Shown here one piece after another: positions 26,067 through 33,566 of a stretch of 33,566 nt of DNA. The stretch spans positions 297,753 to 331,318 of the forward strand of contig NW_013657671.1 of NCBI RefSeq assembly GCF_000142905.1, given 5' to 3'. This DNA comes from Thecamonas trahens ATCC 50062. Lineage: Eukaryota > Apusozoa > Apusomonadida > Apusomonadidae. Numbering within the stretch: the stretch's first letter is position 1; every line of letters starts with the position of its first letter. The position numbers were made by a program, and so were the translations under genes. The notes beneath the pieces were generated by a model. It ran no database searches, was not told the origin of the DNA, and saw only the letters and a list, made by a program, of their open reading frames with translations.

Positions 26067-27803
26067 ATGTCTGGGCGAGACCGCCGGGCGCTGCTGGCTC
26101 TGTCGCGGGCAAGAGCCCGGTCGTCGCACGTCGCTGCCTTTGCCGACAAGCTCACCTCGGCCGCCCGCAAGGCCCGCAAGTCGACCACCACACGCAGAGC
26201 CCAGCGCCAGTGGATGATCCAAGCCGAGAAGTACACTCGCCAACGCGCCCAGCTTGAGGGCGAGCTCCGGATTGCCGCCGCCCGCATCGCCGCCACTGCC
26301 ACCGATGTGGGGAAGCCCGACGACGCCGACAACGTCGACCTACCGCTCGATCTGGCGGAAGCCATTGCCGCCGCCACCATTAATGCTCCGCCGCTTCCAC
26401 TCGACCGCATTCAGTACGCCCAAGCGCTCATCGCCCGCGGGGCATCGCTGACCGAGGCCCAAGCCGTCCGAGTTCGCCAAGCCCTCGACGACGCGCAAGC
26501 TGCCATCGATGCCAATCTGGTCATGCTCGAGCCGATCATCGAGCGCCTCGAGGCCTCCATTGCTGGGAACAACGACTCTCAACGCCCTTTTCCTGCTGTC
26601 TCTCGTGCGTATCTCTGCACCACTGTGGTGGGGAGCCTCCCACTAGAGCTGCGCGACATGCTCGAGCCTCGTCATGATGGAGCTCCGGACGAGCATGGGG
26701 TCCGCGCTGACGCCACATCTGAGCTTGCTGCGCTTGCCTCGTCGTATGCATATCGCGAAGCTCGGCTTGGCCAGCGATTCGCCGACGTGCTGGCACTGTG
26801 GCCGCGCGCCGGTTGGTCGCTCCGCGATCATGCTGTGTTCGAAAAAGAGTACGACGAAGCACCAAGATCCAACCCACACTGGCGCCGAGACCTGTTTGAG
26901 CGGCTGCATCTACTCCTTCCACACCAGTCCCACAACGCCTGTGTCATCCACGAGACCTTTGTTCGCCGCGCCAAGGTCTTTCATTCGCTCCACGCCACTC
27001 TCCTTGCCGGGCTAGCCAGCGATGTCGAAGAGCTGGCCGCAGCAGCGCTGCGGTCCGAAACGGAGGCTCAGGCTGCTGCTGCTGCTGCTCAAGCAGCAGC
27101 GGACGACCTCGCCGCGTTTGATCGTCTGCGCCGGGTCTGGCATGCCGAGCTGGCCAAGTGGCGCGAGATCGCCAACGAACGTGCGGCAGCAGAAGCCGCT
27201 GAACAAGCTGCCGCCGATCAAGCAGCTGCTCAGGCTGCAGCAGAGCAGGTCGCTCGCGAGAACGCACGTCGTGCCAAAGAGGCTGAGCGTCTGGCCCGAT
27301 ACGCTGCTGACAAGGCTGCCGCGGCTCGCGACGCCGCGCGCGCCGAAGAACGCGCTGCTGCCGCGGCCAAAGCCGCCAAGGCCGCCGCTCGCCGCTCAAA
27401 CGCCCCACGCGTCGCATATCGCGCGGCAGAGTTTAAGCGCAAGGTGGCCAGCCGCAAGGCTGCCGCCGCTGCCAAGGCTGCCGCCGATGCCGCCCGCGAC
27501 GAACGACTCCATGCCCTCGCCAGTGAGGTCGCCCCGCACGTCGCCCCTGATCCCAAGCGCTTGATCCAGCCCACGGCTGCCTGGCAGGCCCACAAAGATG
27601 CGCAGACGCAAAAGCCGCTCTTCAAGGCGCCGGCTGGCTACACTAATGTTCAAGTCTTTCAAGACGAGCGCGCTCGCATCGGCTACGCCCTTGCTTCAGC
27701 CGGTCTCCAGACCTCGGACTATGCCCGTTTCGTTCTTCAATCCGCCGCTCCTGCTACTATCCCGCGCCCTGACAGCTTCTCCACCTTTGAACGAGCCGCG
27801 TAG
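26067..27803 (+). CDS. CCDC148: CCDC148 homologue
   Basis: 578 residues, close to the ~590 of animal CCDC148. Matching landmarks: a basic N-terminal helix; LPLELRDMLEP (animal LPIELESLE); DHAVFEKEYDEAP followed by RRDLFERLHLLLPHQS and an IHE (animal RRTLYLDML...PHKS and EHE); an Ala/Arg/Lys-rich coiled coil (about 345-490); and a C-terminal QKPLF with an LASAGL...YAR segment. The family is a coiled-coil protein found mainly in ciliated organisms, with no known enzyme activity. Here the coiled coil is unusually Ala-rich (AAEQAAADQAAAQAAAEQ), probably a result of the GC-rich genome. No introns. The ATG at 26067 follows a CT-rich leader. Confidence 0.82.
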   Translation: MSGRDRRALLALSRARARSSHVAAFADKLTSAARKARKSTTTRRAQRQWMIQAEKYTRQRAQLEGELRIAAARIAATATDVGKPDDADNVDLPLDLAEAIAAATINAPPLPLDRIQYAQALIARGASLTEAQAVRVRQALDDAQAAIDANLVMLEPIIERLEASIAGNNDSQRPFPAVSRAYLCTTVVGSLPLELRDMLEPRHDGAPDEHGVRADATSELAALASSYAYREARLGQRFADVLALWPRAGWSLRDHAVFEKEYDEAPRSNPHWRRDLFERLHLLLPHQSHNACVIHETFVRRAKVFHSLHATLLAGLASDVEELAAAALRSETEAQAAAAAAQAAADDLAAFDRLRRVWHAELAKWREIANERAAAEAAEQAAADQAAAQAAAEQVARENARRAKEAERLARYAADKAAAARDAARAEERAAAAAKAAKAAARRSNAPRVAYRAAEFKRKVASRKAAAAAKAAADAARDERLHALASEVAPHVAPDPKRLIQPTAAWQAHKDAQTQKPLFKAPAGYTNVQVFQDERARIGYALASAGLQTSDYARFVLQSAAPATIPRPDSFSTFERAA

Positions 27804-27953
27804 CAAACTTACAGCCTGCAGTTGCCAAGCCGCAGAATCGAAAACGGAGCGATAGAAGATCACCGTGCAGACGTCACCCGCTCCCCCCCCCCCTCCCACA
27901 CACACTCTGACAGACCTTCAGAAGTCTCCACAAAGCATACCGCTCTGCCGACC

Positions 27954-30900
27954 ATGGACTCTAAGCACGCGGTCAACAAGGGCAAGGAGGAGGGAGAAGG
28001 GGCGAGCGCAAGTCCTCAGCGCAAGCCTATGGTGTTCAAGTTCGGCTCGGGTGGGGCCAAGTCGCGGTTCTCGTCGGCGTCGCCAGCGTCGCGCTTCGGC
28101 TCGGCCTCACCGTCTGCGGCGTCCGAGGGCGGGGCTGACAAGGCAAGCCGGGTCTCGGCCAAGGCAGCGGGCAAGGAAGCTGACGAGTACTCGAGCGGAG
28201 GACTCAGCGAGTCGGACGATGGCGGCGAGGAGCCTGGAGCCGACGAGCCTGGAGGCGTGGAGGCGAGCGGGGCGATGGCCGGCGCCGGTGCCTACACATC
28301 GCCGTCTGTCCCGGCAACGACCTTTGTTTTTGACTCGTCGCCGACGGCGATGTTTGCGCCCAAGGCAGCGATGTTTGCGAAGCCCGGCGCTGGCGGTCGT
28401 GGCGACCAAGGCAGGCCCAAAACGCTGGCGGAGCGGAAGTCGGCGTCTGCCAAAAAGGCTGCGGCGCCCGTGGCTGCGGCGCAGCTTGTGGACGTCAGCC
28501 GCACCTCGCACATGGACTACCTCCACAACCGCGATGTCAACGGTCAGCTTGTGGCGGTTCCCGTCTCGCAGGGCCAGGGCAGCAAGGTGTTCCACCTCTC
28601 GTCGCGCGATCTCAAGTTCATTCCGCAGCAAGTCTTCCAGAACCCGGACGTCACCGCGCTTGTGCTCTCGCGCAATCCGCTCGGCTCCCTCCCGGACACC
28701 CTGTTCAAGCTCAGCAAGCTGACAGAGCTTAACGTCAGCAAGTGCGCTCTCGAGTCGCTCCCCGAGGGGCTCGGTCATCTGACATCGCTCACTGAGCTCT
28801 CTGTGTCGGACAACAAGCTGAGGTCGCTGCCCCAGAGCATTGGCAAGCTCAAGGCACTCACAGTGTTGCGTGCCAGCAACTGCATGTTGTTGCGGCTTCC
28901 GCACTCGATGGCCAGCCTGATCAAGCTGGAGACGCTGGATCTCCGGGGCAACAAGCTCCAGGAGCTCGACCCGTATGTGGTTCGCCACTGGACTGCGCTC
29001 ACACGCCTCGACATCTCGGATAACAAGCCGGACGTGGCTTCGAGTGCGGCGGAAGCTGACGCATATGAGCCGATTCTGGCGTCGCACTGCCACAGCCAGG
29101 TCACAAGCGGCCTCTCGTTTGTCGGCTGCATGGTGTGCAAGTCTACTGCCAAGCTGTACAAGTGCCTTGTGTGCACCGAGGGGCGGCTGCTTTGTGAGGT
29201 CTGCCTCAACGAGCCGGAGCGGGTGGCGGCCGAGACACTGGTACTTGGCGGCGGCGTGGCTGAGGCAACTGTGAGTGACGAGTACCTCGTGACGGGGCTC
29301 TCGTTCTTTGCAAATGTTGAGGACGAGCTATTCCAGCGCAAGGCTGCCCAGTTTGACCTGCCTACCACGCTTGACTCGCTTGTCGAGCTCAAGGAGCTGA
29401 ATGTGTCTCATTGTGGGTTCCGCTCGCTCCCGGCCGGGATCGGAGCGCTGACAGCACTTCATACGCTCGATGTCCGCCACTCGAGGCTGCAGACGCTTCC
29501 GGCTGAGATCGGCGGGCTGTGCTCGCTTCTTGCGCTCCGCGTGGCGCACTGCGGCCTTGCTGTGCTGCCGGACGTGTTTGGGTCGTTCACTGTCATGACA
29601 AGCCTTGAGGTGCAGGGCAATCACCTCGCATCACTGCCGGGCTCTATCGTGGCGCTCGAAAAGCTCCGGACGCTCGACGTGTCGTCGAACCAGCTGTACT
29701 CGTTCCCGGCCGGCTTTGCACCGCCGGCCATCGAGGTGGTCGACGTCTCGCACAACCGGCTCCGCAAGCTCAGCGACTTTGAAGCGCTGCTGGCGGTGCC
29801 TGCACTGCGGCAGTTTGTGGCGTCGCACAACCAGATTGCCGAGTTTCCGGTGAGTGCGTGGCTGAAGGGCACAGTCTCGGTGCTAGACCTCTCGTACAAT
29901 GTCATCTCGGACGTGCCTGCTGTGGCCGGCGAGCTCTCGCCGAGCCAGGAGATAAGCGTGCGGAGCCTGTCGGCACGGACGCTGCGGCTGGATGGCAACC
30001 TGTTGACCCGGCTCCCGCGGCTGATGACCTCATCGCTTTTCACCGTCGGACACAACTCACTGACGCCGTCGATGGAGGAACATGTCAACACGTATCTTAT
30101 CAACGTGGGGCGGGTTCTGCGGCAAGGCGGCAATATCGAGCTCTTTACGCCGGCGTACATCCAGGCCGAGCGCGGGCTGCAGGCTGCGGTGCTATACGAA
30201 GTCGTCCAGCTTGTGATCCACACGATAGCGCTCTCACCACAGGCGGCGGTGCTCTCGCCTGACCATGTTCCGCTTGCCGAGTTTACGTGGTCAGGCGACG
30301 ACAAGCTGGACAAGTTCATGTGGCTCATGTGGCATTTGCCAGCCGAGCTGCGGTACATGACGGCGACGGCGGCGTGTGACGCACCAGGCTTCTCGTTTGG
30401 CTCGAACACGTTCCGAATGGCGCGGCTGCATGTGGCGCGGGTCCTGCAGTCTGTCAACGAGACTGCGCTAGAGTTTGTGGTCTGCTCCGTGTTTCCGGCC
30501 TACCTGGGCCGGCACTCGTACGTCACACTCATCATTGTGATGCGCAAGGCGGCGATCAAGGCGGCGTTGGCCACGCTCTTCAAGTTTGCACACTGGCTGC
30601 AGCTGACCGAGGTGCATCGGAACCGGCTGTTGCAGGCCTTTATCGTCGCTCGTAACTCCCAGCTTGTCCCGCTGCTCGACACCATCACCGCCAGCAGCAG
30701 CGACGCACCGGCCACGGTTCTAGGCCTCACGCCATTTGTCGAAGTCCAGCTCCCGGCCATGAGGGCCCGGGTGCAAGGTCTCATTCCGCAGATACCCGTC
30801 TACGGCAAGAACGGCATCCTCCCCGACCTGGAGCCGGTCGTCTCGGGCTCCGAGATGCTCATTGGCGCTGAAGGACCGAATGCGACTGGGCGACAGACCG

Positions 30901-31031
30901 GCCTCGAGGGCTCGGCTGTCAAGGCTATTCTCAGCGAAGCCGTCGCTCTGGTCACGGTTGAGGTGGTGGCGCGGTACATCGCAAGTCTCAACTACTCGAT
31001 TTCCAAGGCCTCGGGGCCTGCGAGACGTTAA
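27954..31031 (+). CDS. Leucine-rich-repeat protein with ZZ-like zinc insertion
   Basis: 1025 residues from the ATG at 27954 (ACC before ATG, G at +4). N-terminal 200 residues are Ser/Gly/Ala-rich and disordered, including a KFGSGG...SRFSSASPASRFGSASP stretch. LRR block 1 (about 210-362) uses the SHOC2-type pattern LxxLPxxLxxLxxLxxLxVSxN. A cysteine cluster follows at about 390-425, spaced C-x2-C-x8-C-x2-C-x6-C-x2-C, with YKCLVC and LCEVC resembling a ZZ finger; an HCH precedes it. LRR block 2 spans about 478-702. The C-terminal 320 residues are helical and unrecognised. I infer a scaffold or signalling protein. It lies 150 bp downstream of CCDC148, same strand, and its TAA overlaps the stop of the next gene. 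Confidence 0.85.
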   Translation: MDSKHAVNKGKEEGEGASASPQRKPMVFKFGSGGAKSRFSSASPASRFGSASPSAASEGGADKASRVSAKAAGKEADEYSSGGLSESDDGGEEPGADEPGGVEASGAMAGAGAYTSPSVPATTFVFDSSPTAMFAPKAAMFAKPGAGGRGDQGRPKTLAERKSASAKKAAAPVAAAQLVDVSRTSHMDYLHNRDVNGQLVAVPVSQGQGSKVFHLSSRDLKFIPQQVFQNPDVTALVLSRNPLGSLPDTLFKLSKLTELNVSKCALESLPEGLGHLTSLTELSVSDNKLRSLPQSIGKLKALTVLRASNCMLLRLPHSMASLIKLETLDLRGNKLQELDPYVVRHWTALTRLDISDNKPDVASSAAEADAYEPILASHCHSQVTSGLSFVGCMVCKSTAKLYKCLVCTEGRLLCEVCLNEPERVAAETLVLGGGVAEATVSDEYLVTGLSFFANVEDELFQRKAAQFDLPTTLDSLVELKELNVSHCGFRSLPAGIGALTALHTLDVRHSRLQTLPAEIGGLCSLLALRVAHCGLAVLPDVFGSFTVMTSLEVQGNHLASLPGSIVALEKLRTLDVSSNQLYSFPAGFAPPAIEVVDVSHNRLRKLSDFEALLAVPALRQFVASHNQIAEFPVSAWLKGTVSVLDLSYNVISDVPAVAGELSPSQEISVRSLSARTLRLDGNLLTRLPRLMTSSLFTVGHNSLTPSMEEHVNTYLINVGRVLRQGGNIELFTPAYIQAERGLQAAVLYEVVQLVIHTIALSPQAAVLSPDHVPLAEFTWSGDDKLDKFMWLMWHLPAELRYMTATAACDAPGFSFGSNTFRMARLHVARVLQSVNETALEFVVCSVFPAYLGRHSYVTLIIVMRKAAIKAALATLFKFAHWLQLTEVHRNRLLQAFIVARNSQLVPLLDTITASSSDAPATVLGLTPFVEVQLPAMRARVQGLIPQIPVYGKNGILPDLEPVVSGSEMLIGAEGPNATGRQTGLEGSAVKAILSEAVALVTVEVVARYIASLNYSISKASGPARR

Positions 31032-31636
31032 ATCAATGCAGCCTTGGGCTGAGTGTACAGATCGCGGGCCCAGACCTTGTAGCCGCTGCTGGCGACGGTG
31101 AGCGGGAGCAGCTGGACACCAGTCGAGTCGCGGAGCGAGACTTCGAGGAGGTCGAGCCGTGCGACGGCGTCGTTGTACTCTGCAATGGCGGCGTCGATGT
31201 CGCGGGCAAGCCGCGCAGCGCGGGCATCCAGAACATTAAACGCCACGTTGTGTGGGAGCCGGGCGGCAACGAGGCCGGTCACTGGGGCGTCGACCCACTT
31301 GAGGCCCGGCTCGATGTTGCGCGGATCGGCGAGGTCCACGTGGTCCGCCGCCGGCCCGTCTGCGGCGGCGATGGCAGCCGATGCGTCGACATCCTCCGTC
31401 GAGAGGGCGGTGTGGAGCGAGACAAAAGCATGCCGCCGCGGCGGCTGCGGAAGCGCCCTCAGCGCCCGTCCTGCATCGCCCAGCCTGCTCTGAGTCGTCC
31501 GCAGCGCGGCGAGCTTGTGGCGGGCGGCCTCGGCAACCTCCCGCTGGTACTCGATGCGGGCAAAGAGGTGGTGCAGGACCTCGAGCGGGTCATTGCTCTC
31601 GGCTCCCGGTGGCGGCTGGTCGGGTGCAGAGCTCAT
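31028..31636 (-). CDS. Small protein of unknown function (202 aa)
   Basis: Starts MSSAPDQPPPGAES at 31636; an upstream in-frame ATG at 31705 would add 23 hydrophobic residues but lacks support. Residues about 18-70 are a helical segment (EVLHHLFARIEYQREVAEAARHK, abridged), the middle is Ala/Asp-rich, and about 145-180 forms a second helix (LARDIDAAIAEYNDAVARLDLLE, abridged). The C terminus YKVWARDLYTQPKAALI is distinctive but I do not recognise it. GC3 bias and clean heptads support a real gene, perhaps a subunit of a larger complex. Its stop is shared with the LRR gene. Confidence 0.65.
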   Translation of the reverse strand: MSSAPDQPPPGAESNDPLEVLHHLFARIEYQREVAEAARHKLAALRTTQSRLGDAGRALRALPQPPRRHAFVSLHTALSTEDVDASAAIAAADGPAADHVDLADPRNIEPGLKWVDAPVTGLVAARLPHNVAFNVLDARAARLARDIDAAIAEYNDAVARLDLLEVSLRDSTGVQLLPLTVASSGYKVWARDLYTQPKAALI

Positions 31637-32073
31637 GAGGTGCAAGTACGTGAGAATGAGAGGCGAGAGAGGGATGCGTGCGGGTGTGGCTGTGGCGATG
31701 GCCAATGATGGACGACTGCGGTGGGCGCCAGCCAGGCACGGGTATCGTCGTCACCTGGGGCGCCAAGGTGCGGGCAATCGGCTGTGATCTGAGGTTTCGG
31801 AGCCGGAGCGTAGCAAAGTAAAAGGGTCAAAGAAACACATGGACATAACTGATGGTGATGATGACGTCTTACGGGTTCGCTCTGTGTGTGTGTGTGTGGC
31901 CCGCTGAGCCGGAGCCTGGTGCCATGAGCCAGCGGCGGCCGGGCATTGGCTGGCGACTCCCTGGCCGTGCATCACTAGCCGTTGCACGGCAGAGAGGACG
32001 GGGGAGGAGAAGGGGAACAGGCAGTAGTCAGTTCGAGACCTGACTCGACTTCTCCGGCGCGGCTGTCTTGTCT
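31637..32073. promoter_or_regulatory. Divergent promoter (202-aa gene / membrane protein)
   Basis: 437 bp with a GATGAT stretch followed by a TGACGTC (CRE-like) site at about 31862-31868, a (GT)n run at about 31881-31899 and G/A-rich sequence. No gene or RNA is recognised. Confidence 0.45.
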
Positions 32074-33133
32074 ATGAGACCTGATGCGCTCCCTACAGTG
32101 CCTGCACCGTCGTCGTCGTCATGGTCGTCGGCGTCGTACACAGGCTCTGGCTCAGCCGGTACGCCCCGCCAATATCCCTTCCCCCCCTCCCCTCCCCTCC
32201 CCCCCCTTCCCCTGCCTTTACTCACTCTCGGCATGCGCAGAGCTGGAGGACGTCGTTCCGCGGGTAGCACGGTCGGCACAGGCAGGCGCGGGTGAGAACA
32301 AGCCCCAGCCGCCCGAGTATGTCGAGCCACAGCGTGACAGGTTTGGGCGGCTGGTGGGCGGGCGGTACGCGCCCAAGCACACCAGGCGCAAGTCACGGAC
32401 AATCGGAACAGCGGCGGCGGCGGGGAGAGCATCGGCTGGCGCGATTGGTGCAGCAGCAGGCGGTGATGGTGGTGCCGGAGGCGTCGACGAGCCGCAGGCA
32501 AAGCGCAACAAGCGGGTGCGGCGGAGCAAGGGAGGGCGATCGACGGCGGCGTCACGGGCGGCGGTTGCTGAGCCGGCCGAAGCCGAGCAAGTACCTGCAG
32601 TGACGCGGCGAATGGCAGAGCCCAAAGCCAAGCTGGATTGCGGAGACTGGATCCGCATCGGGGTCGCCACCACGGTGTTTGTGTTCAACCTCGTGGTCTT
32701 TATCACCTGCTCGGCCATTCTGTACGTCAACTACGACGATCCATGCGACAAAAAGATCAACATTGGACTGGCCCTCCTTGCCACCTGGTTTGGCATGCTG
32801 ACCTGCACTTCGTTGGGCCTCTTCTACGCCCGCATCCGCGCCGTGATGACCAAGACCTCGCTGCCGCCGTCGTCATCGTCGCCGGGCGAGGCCCGAATGA
32901 CCGCCAAGGTCTACCACACGGCGTGCATGCTCTCCACTGCCGTCGTCGCCGCCTCGATGGTCCTTGTTGCCGGAATCTCGTCGATCTTTGTCTTTACCTC
33001 GTCCGAGGCCAAGTGCGACACTGGCCTCTACAACGCCGGCTACTACTACACCCTCATCGCCTTTGGCGAGTCTGGTGCGTGGATGCTCGCCATGGGCTGC
33101 CTGTTTTGCTTCCACTACCTCGACACCATGTAG
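32074..33133 (+). CDS. Four-pass membrane protein of unknown function
   Basis: Exon 1 (32074-32158) and exon 2 (32241-33133) give 325 residues. The N terminus (about 1-160) is hydrophilic, disordered and strongly basic (KRNKRVRRSKGGR), probably cytosolic. Four hydrophobic helices follow at about 165-190, 202-225, 252-283 and 294-322, and the protein ends HYLDTM almost directly after the last. The TM1-TM2 loop has a single Cys (DDPCDKK) and the TM3-TM4 loop another (AKCDTG), which could pair outside the cell. The topology recalls tetraspan families but no tetraspanin CCG or claudin signature is present. The exon join is supported by exact frame restoration (978 coding bases) and good splice sites. 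Confidence 0.75.
32159..32240 (+). other. Phase-1 intron of the four-pass membrane gene (82 nt)
   Basis: GTACGC donor, a long polypyrimidine run, ACTCAC at 32220-32225 (16 nt before the end) and a GCGCAG acceptor. Confidence 0.85.
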
Positions 33134-33566
33134 CGTACTCGATTACAATGTGGCCTACACACCTTACCTTTTAATCCGTCCACGCCGCCGTCCACGCCTG
33201 CCCATCGCAGGCGACCACCGCCACCCCCAAGCCAACCCTCCCTACCCACCCCCACCTCCCGCACCCAACATCCAGGCCCACCCCTCTCCCTCTCTCCACA
33301 ATGCCCACCCCCACCACTGTCCAGGTACGGCCCCTCCCTCTTTCCCCTCCCCTTTGCCTCCCTTCCCTCCCCGTCTCCTCCCATGCCCATACCCATGTCG
33401 CGCGGCCTAATTTTCTCCCCGCCACAGCCGCCGACCTCCCCCTCCCCTTCCTCCCCCCTCCCCCCTCGTGCAGCCCACGTCCACCCCACCACCGCTACCC
33501 CATATACCCTGTCCTTTCTCTCGTATCCCTCCCCTTCCCCCTCCCCCCCCCCCCCCGTCAGTTGAT
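33134..33566 (+). other. C/CT-rich end of window with possible start of another gene
   Basis: An ATG at 33301 opens eight codons (MPTPTTVQ) ending at a GTACGG donor (33325). A polypyrimidine stretch, a CTAAT branch-like site (about 33408) and a CCACAG acceptor ending at 33427 follow. The pattern fits the short first exons seen elsewhere here, but the downstream sequence is Pro/Ser-rich low complexity and truncated, so this is tentative. Confidence 0.25.

Noticed and set aside
32020-32050. GTTCGAGAC, tRNA T-loop-like, in the 31.6-32.1 kb spacer
   Set aside because: No matching acceptor, D or anticodon arms could be drawn around it.

Overview
The window is eukaryotic nuclear DNA from a GC-rich, gene-dense, intron-poor unicellular organism. 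Coding regions use mostly G or C at third positions. Intergenic DNA is short and full of C/CT or G/GA homopolymer tracts, and introns are few, short (about 56-300 nt) and close to the 5' ends of genes. The gene set (p47, Golgi-type alpha-mannosidase II, FHA-bearing aprataxin, RPB2, beta-adaptin, Myt1 kinase, CCDC148) suggests a flagellated heterotrophic protist near the opisthokont/apusozoan part of the tree. Thecamonas-like is my best guess, from composition and gene content only.

Layout. (1) 572-1825 (+) p47/NSFL1C-like UBA-SEP-UBX protein, tail to tail with (2) 1858-2886 (-) a low-complexity protein carrying a PNRC/Edc1-type decapping-activator motif. (3) 3456-7229 (+) GH38 alpha-mannosidase, whose stop overlaps the stop of (4) 7226-8530 (-) SCCPDH-like oxidoreductase. 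(5) 8702-10906 (+) aprataxin-like FHA-macro-HIT-zinc-finger protein. A 1.8 kb stretch follows with a 100-N gap, an AT-rich island, long G and C homopolymers and one doubtful 91-codon ORF. (6) 12746-16342 (+) RPB2, convergent with (7) 16400-19658 (-) AP-1/2 beta-adaptin. (8) 19858-20980 (+) secreted nucleoside hydrolase. (9) 21061-23607 (-) Myt1-like kinase with C-terminal membrane segments. (10) 23816-25768 (-) coiled-coil protein, head to head with (11) 26067-27803 (+) CCDC148. (12) 27954-31031 (+) LRR protein with a ZZ-like zinc insertion, sharing its stop with (13) 31028-31636 (-) a small unknown protein. (14) 32074-33133 (+) four-pass membrane protein. A possible further gene begins near 33301.

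The genes form no single pathway. They are mostly housekeeping functions (p97 adaptor, decapping, glycan trimming, DNA-end repair, transcription, vesicle coats, cell-cycle control, flagellar coiled coils) packed on alternating strands, with divergent pairs sharing 0.17-0.6 kb promoters and convergent pairs separated by 0-80 bp. The most interesting items are the FHA-macro-HIT fusion with an altered HIT motif, the PNRC/Edc1-type motif in an otherwise unrecognisable protein, two convergent pairs sharing a 4-bp palindromic stop, a recurrent ACTCAC branch-site candidate, two apparent frame switches in conserved genes, and the compositionally foreign island beside the assembly gap.
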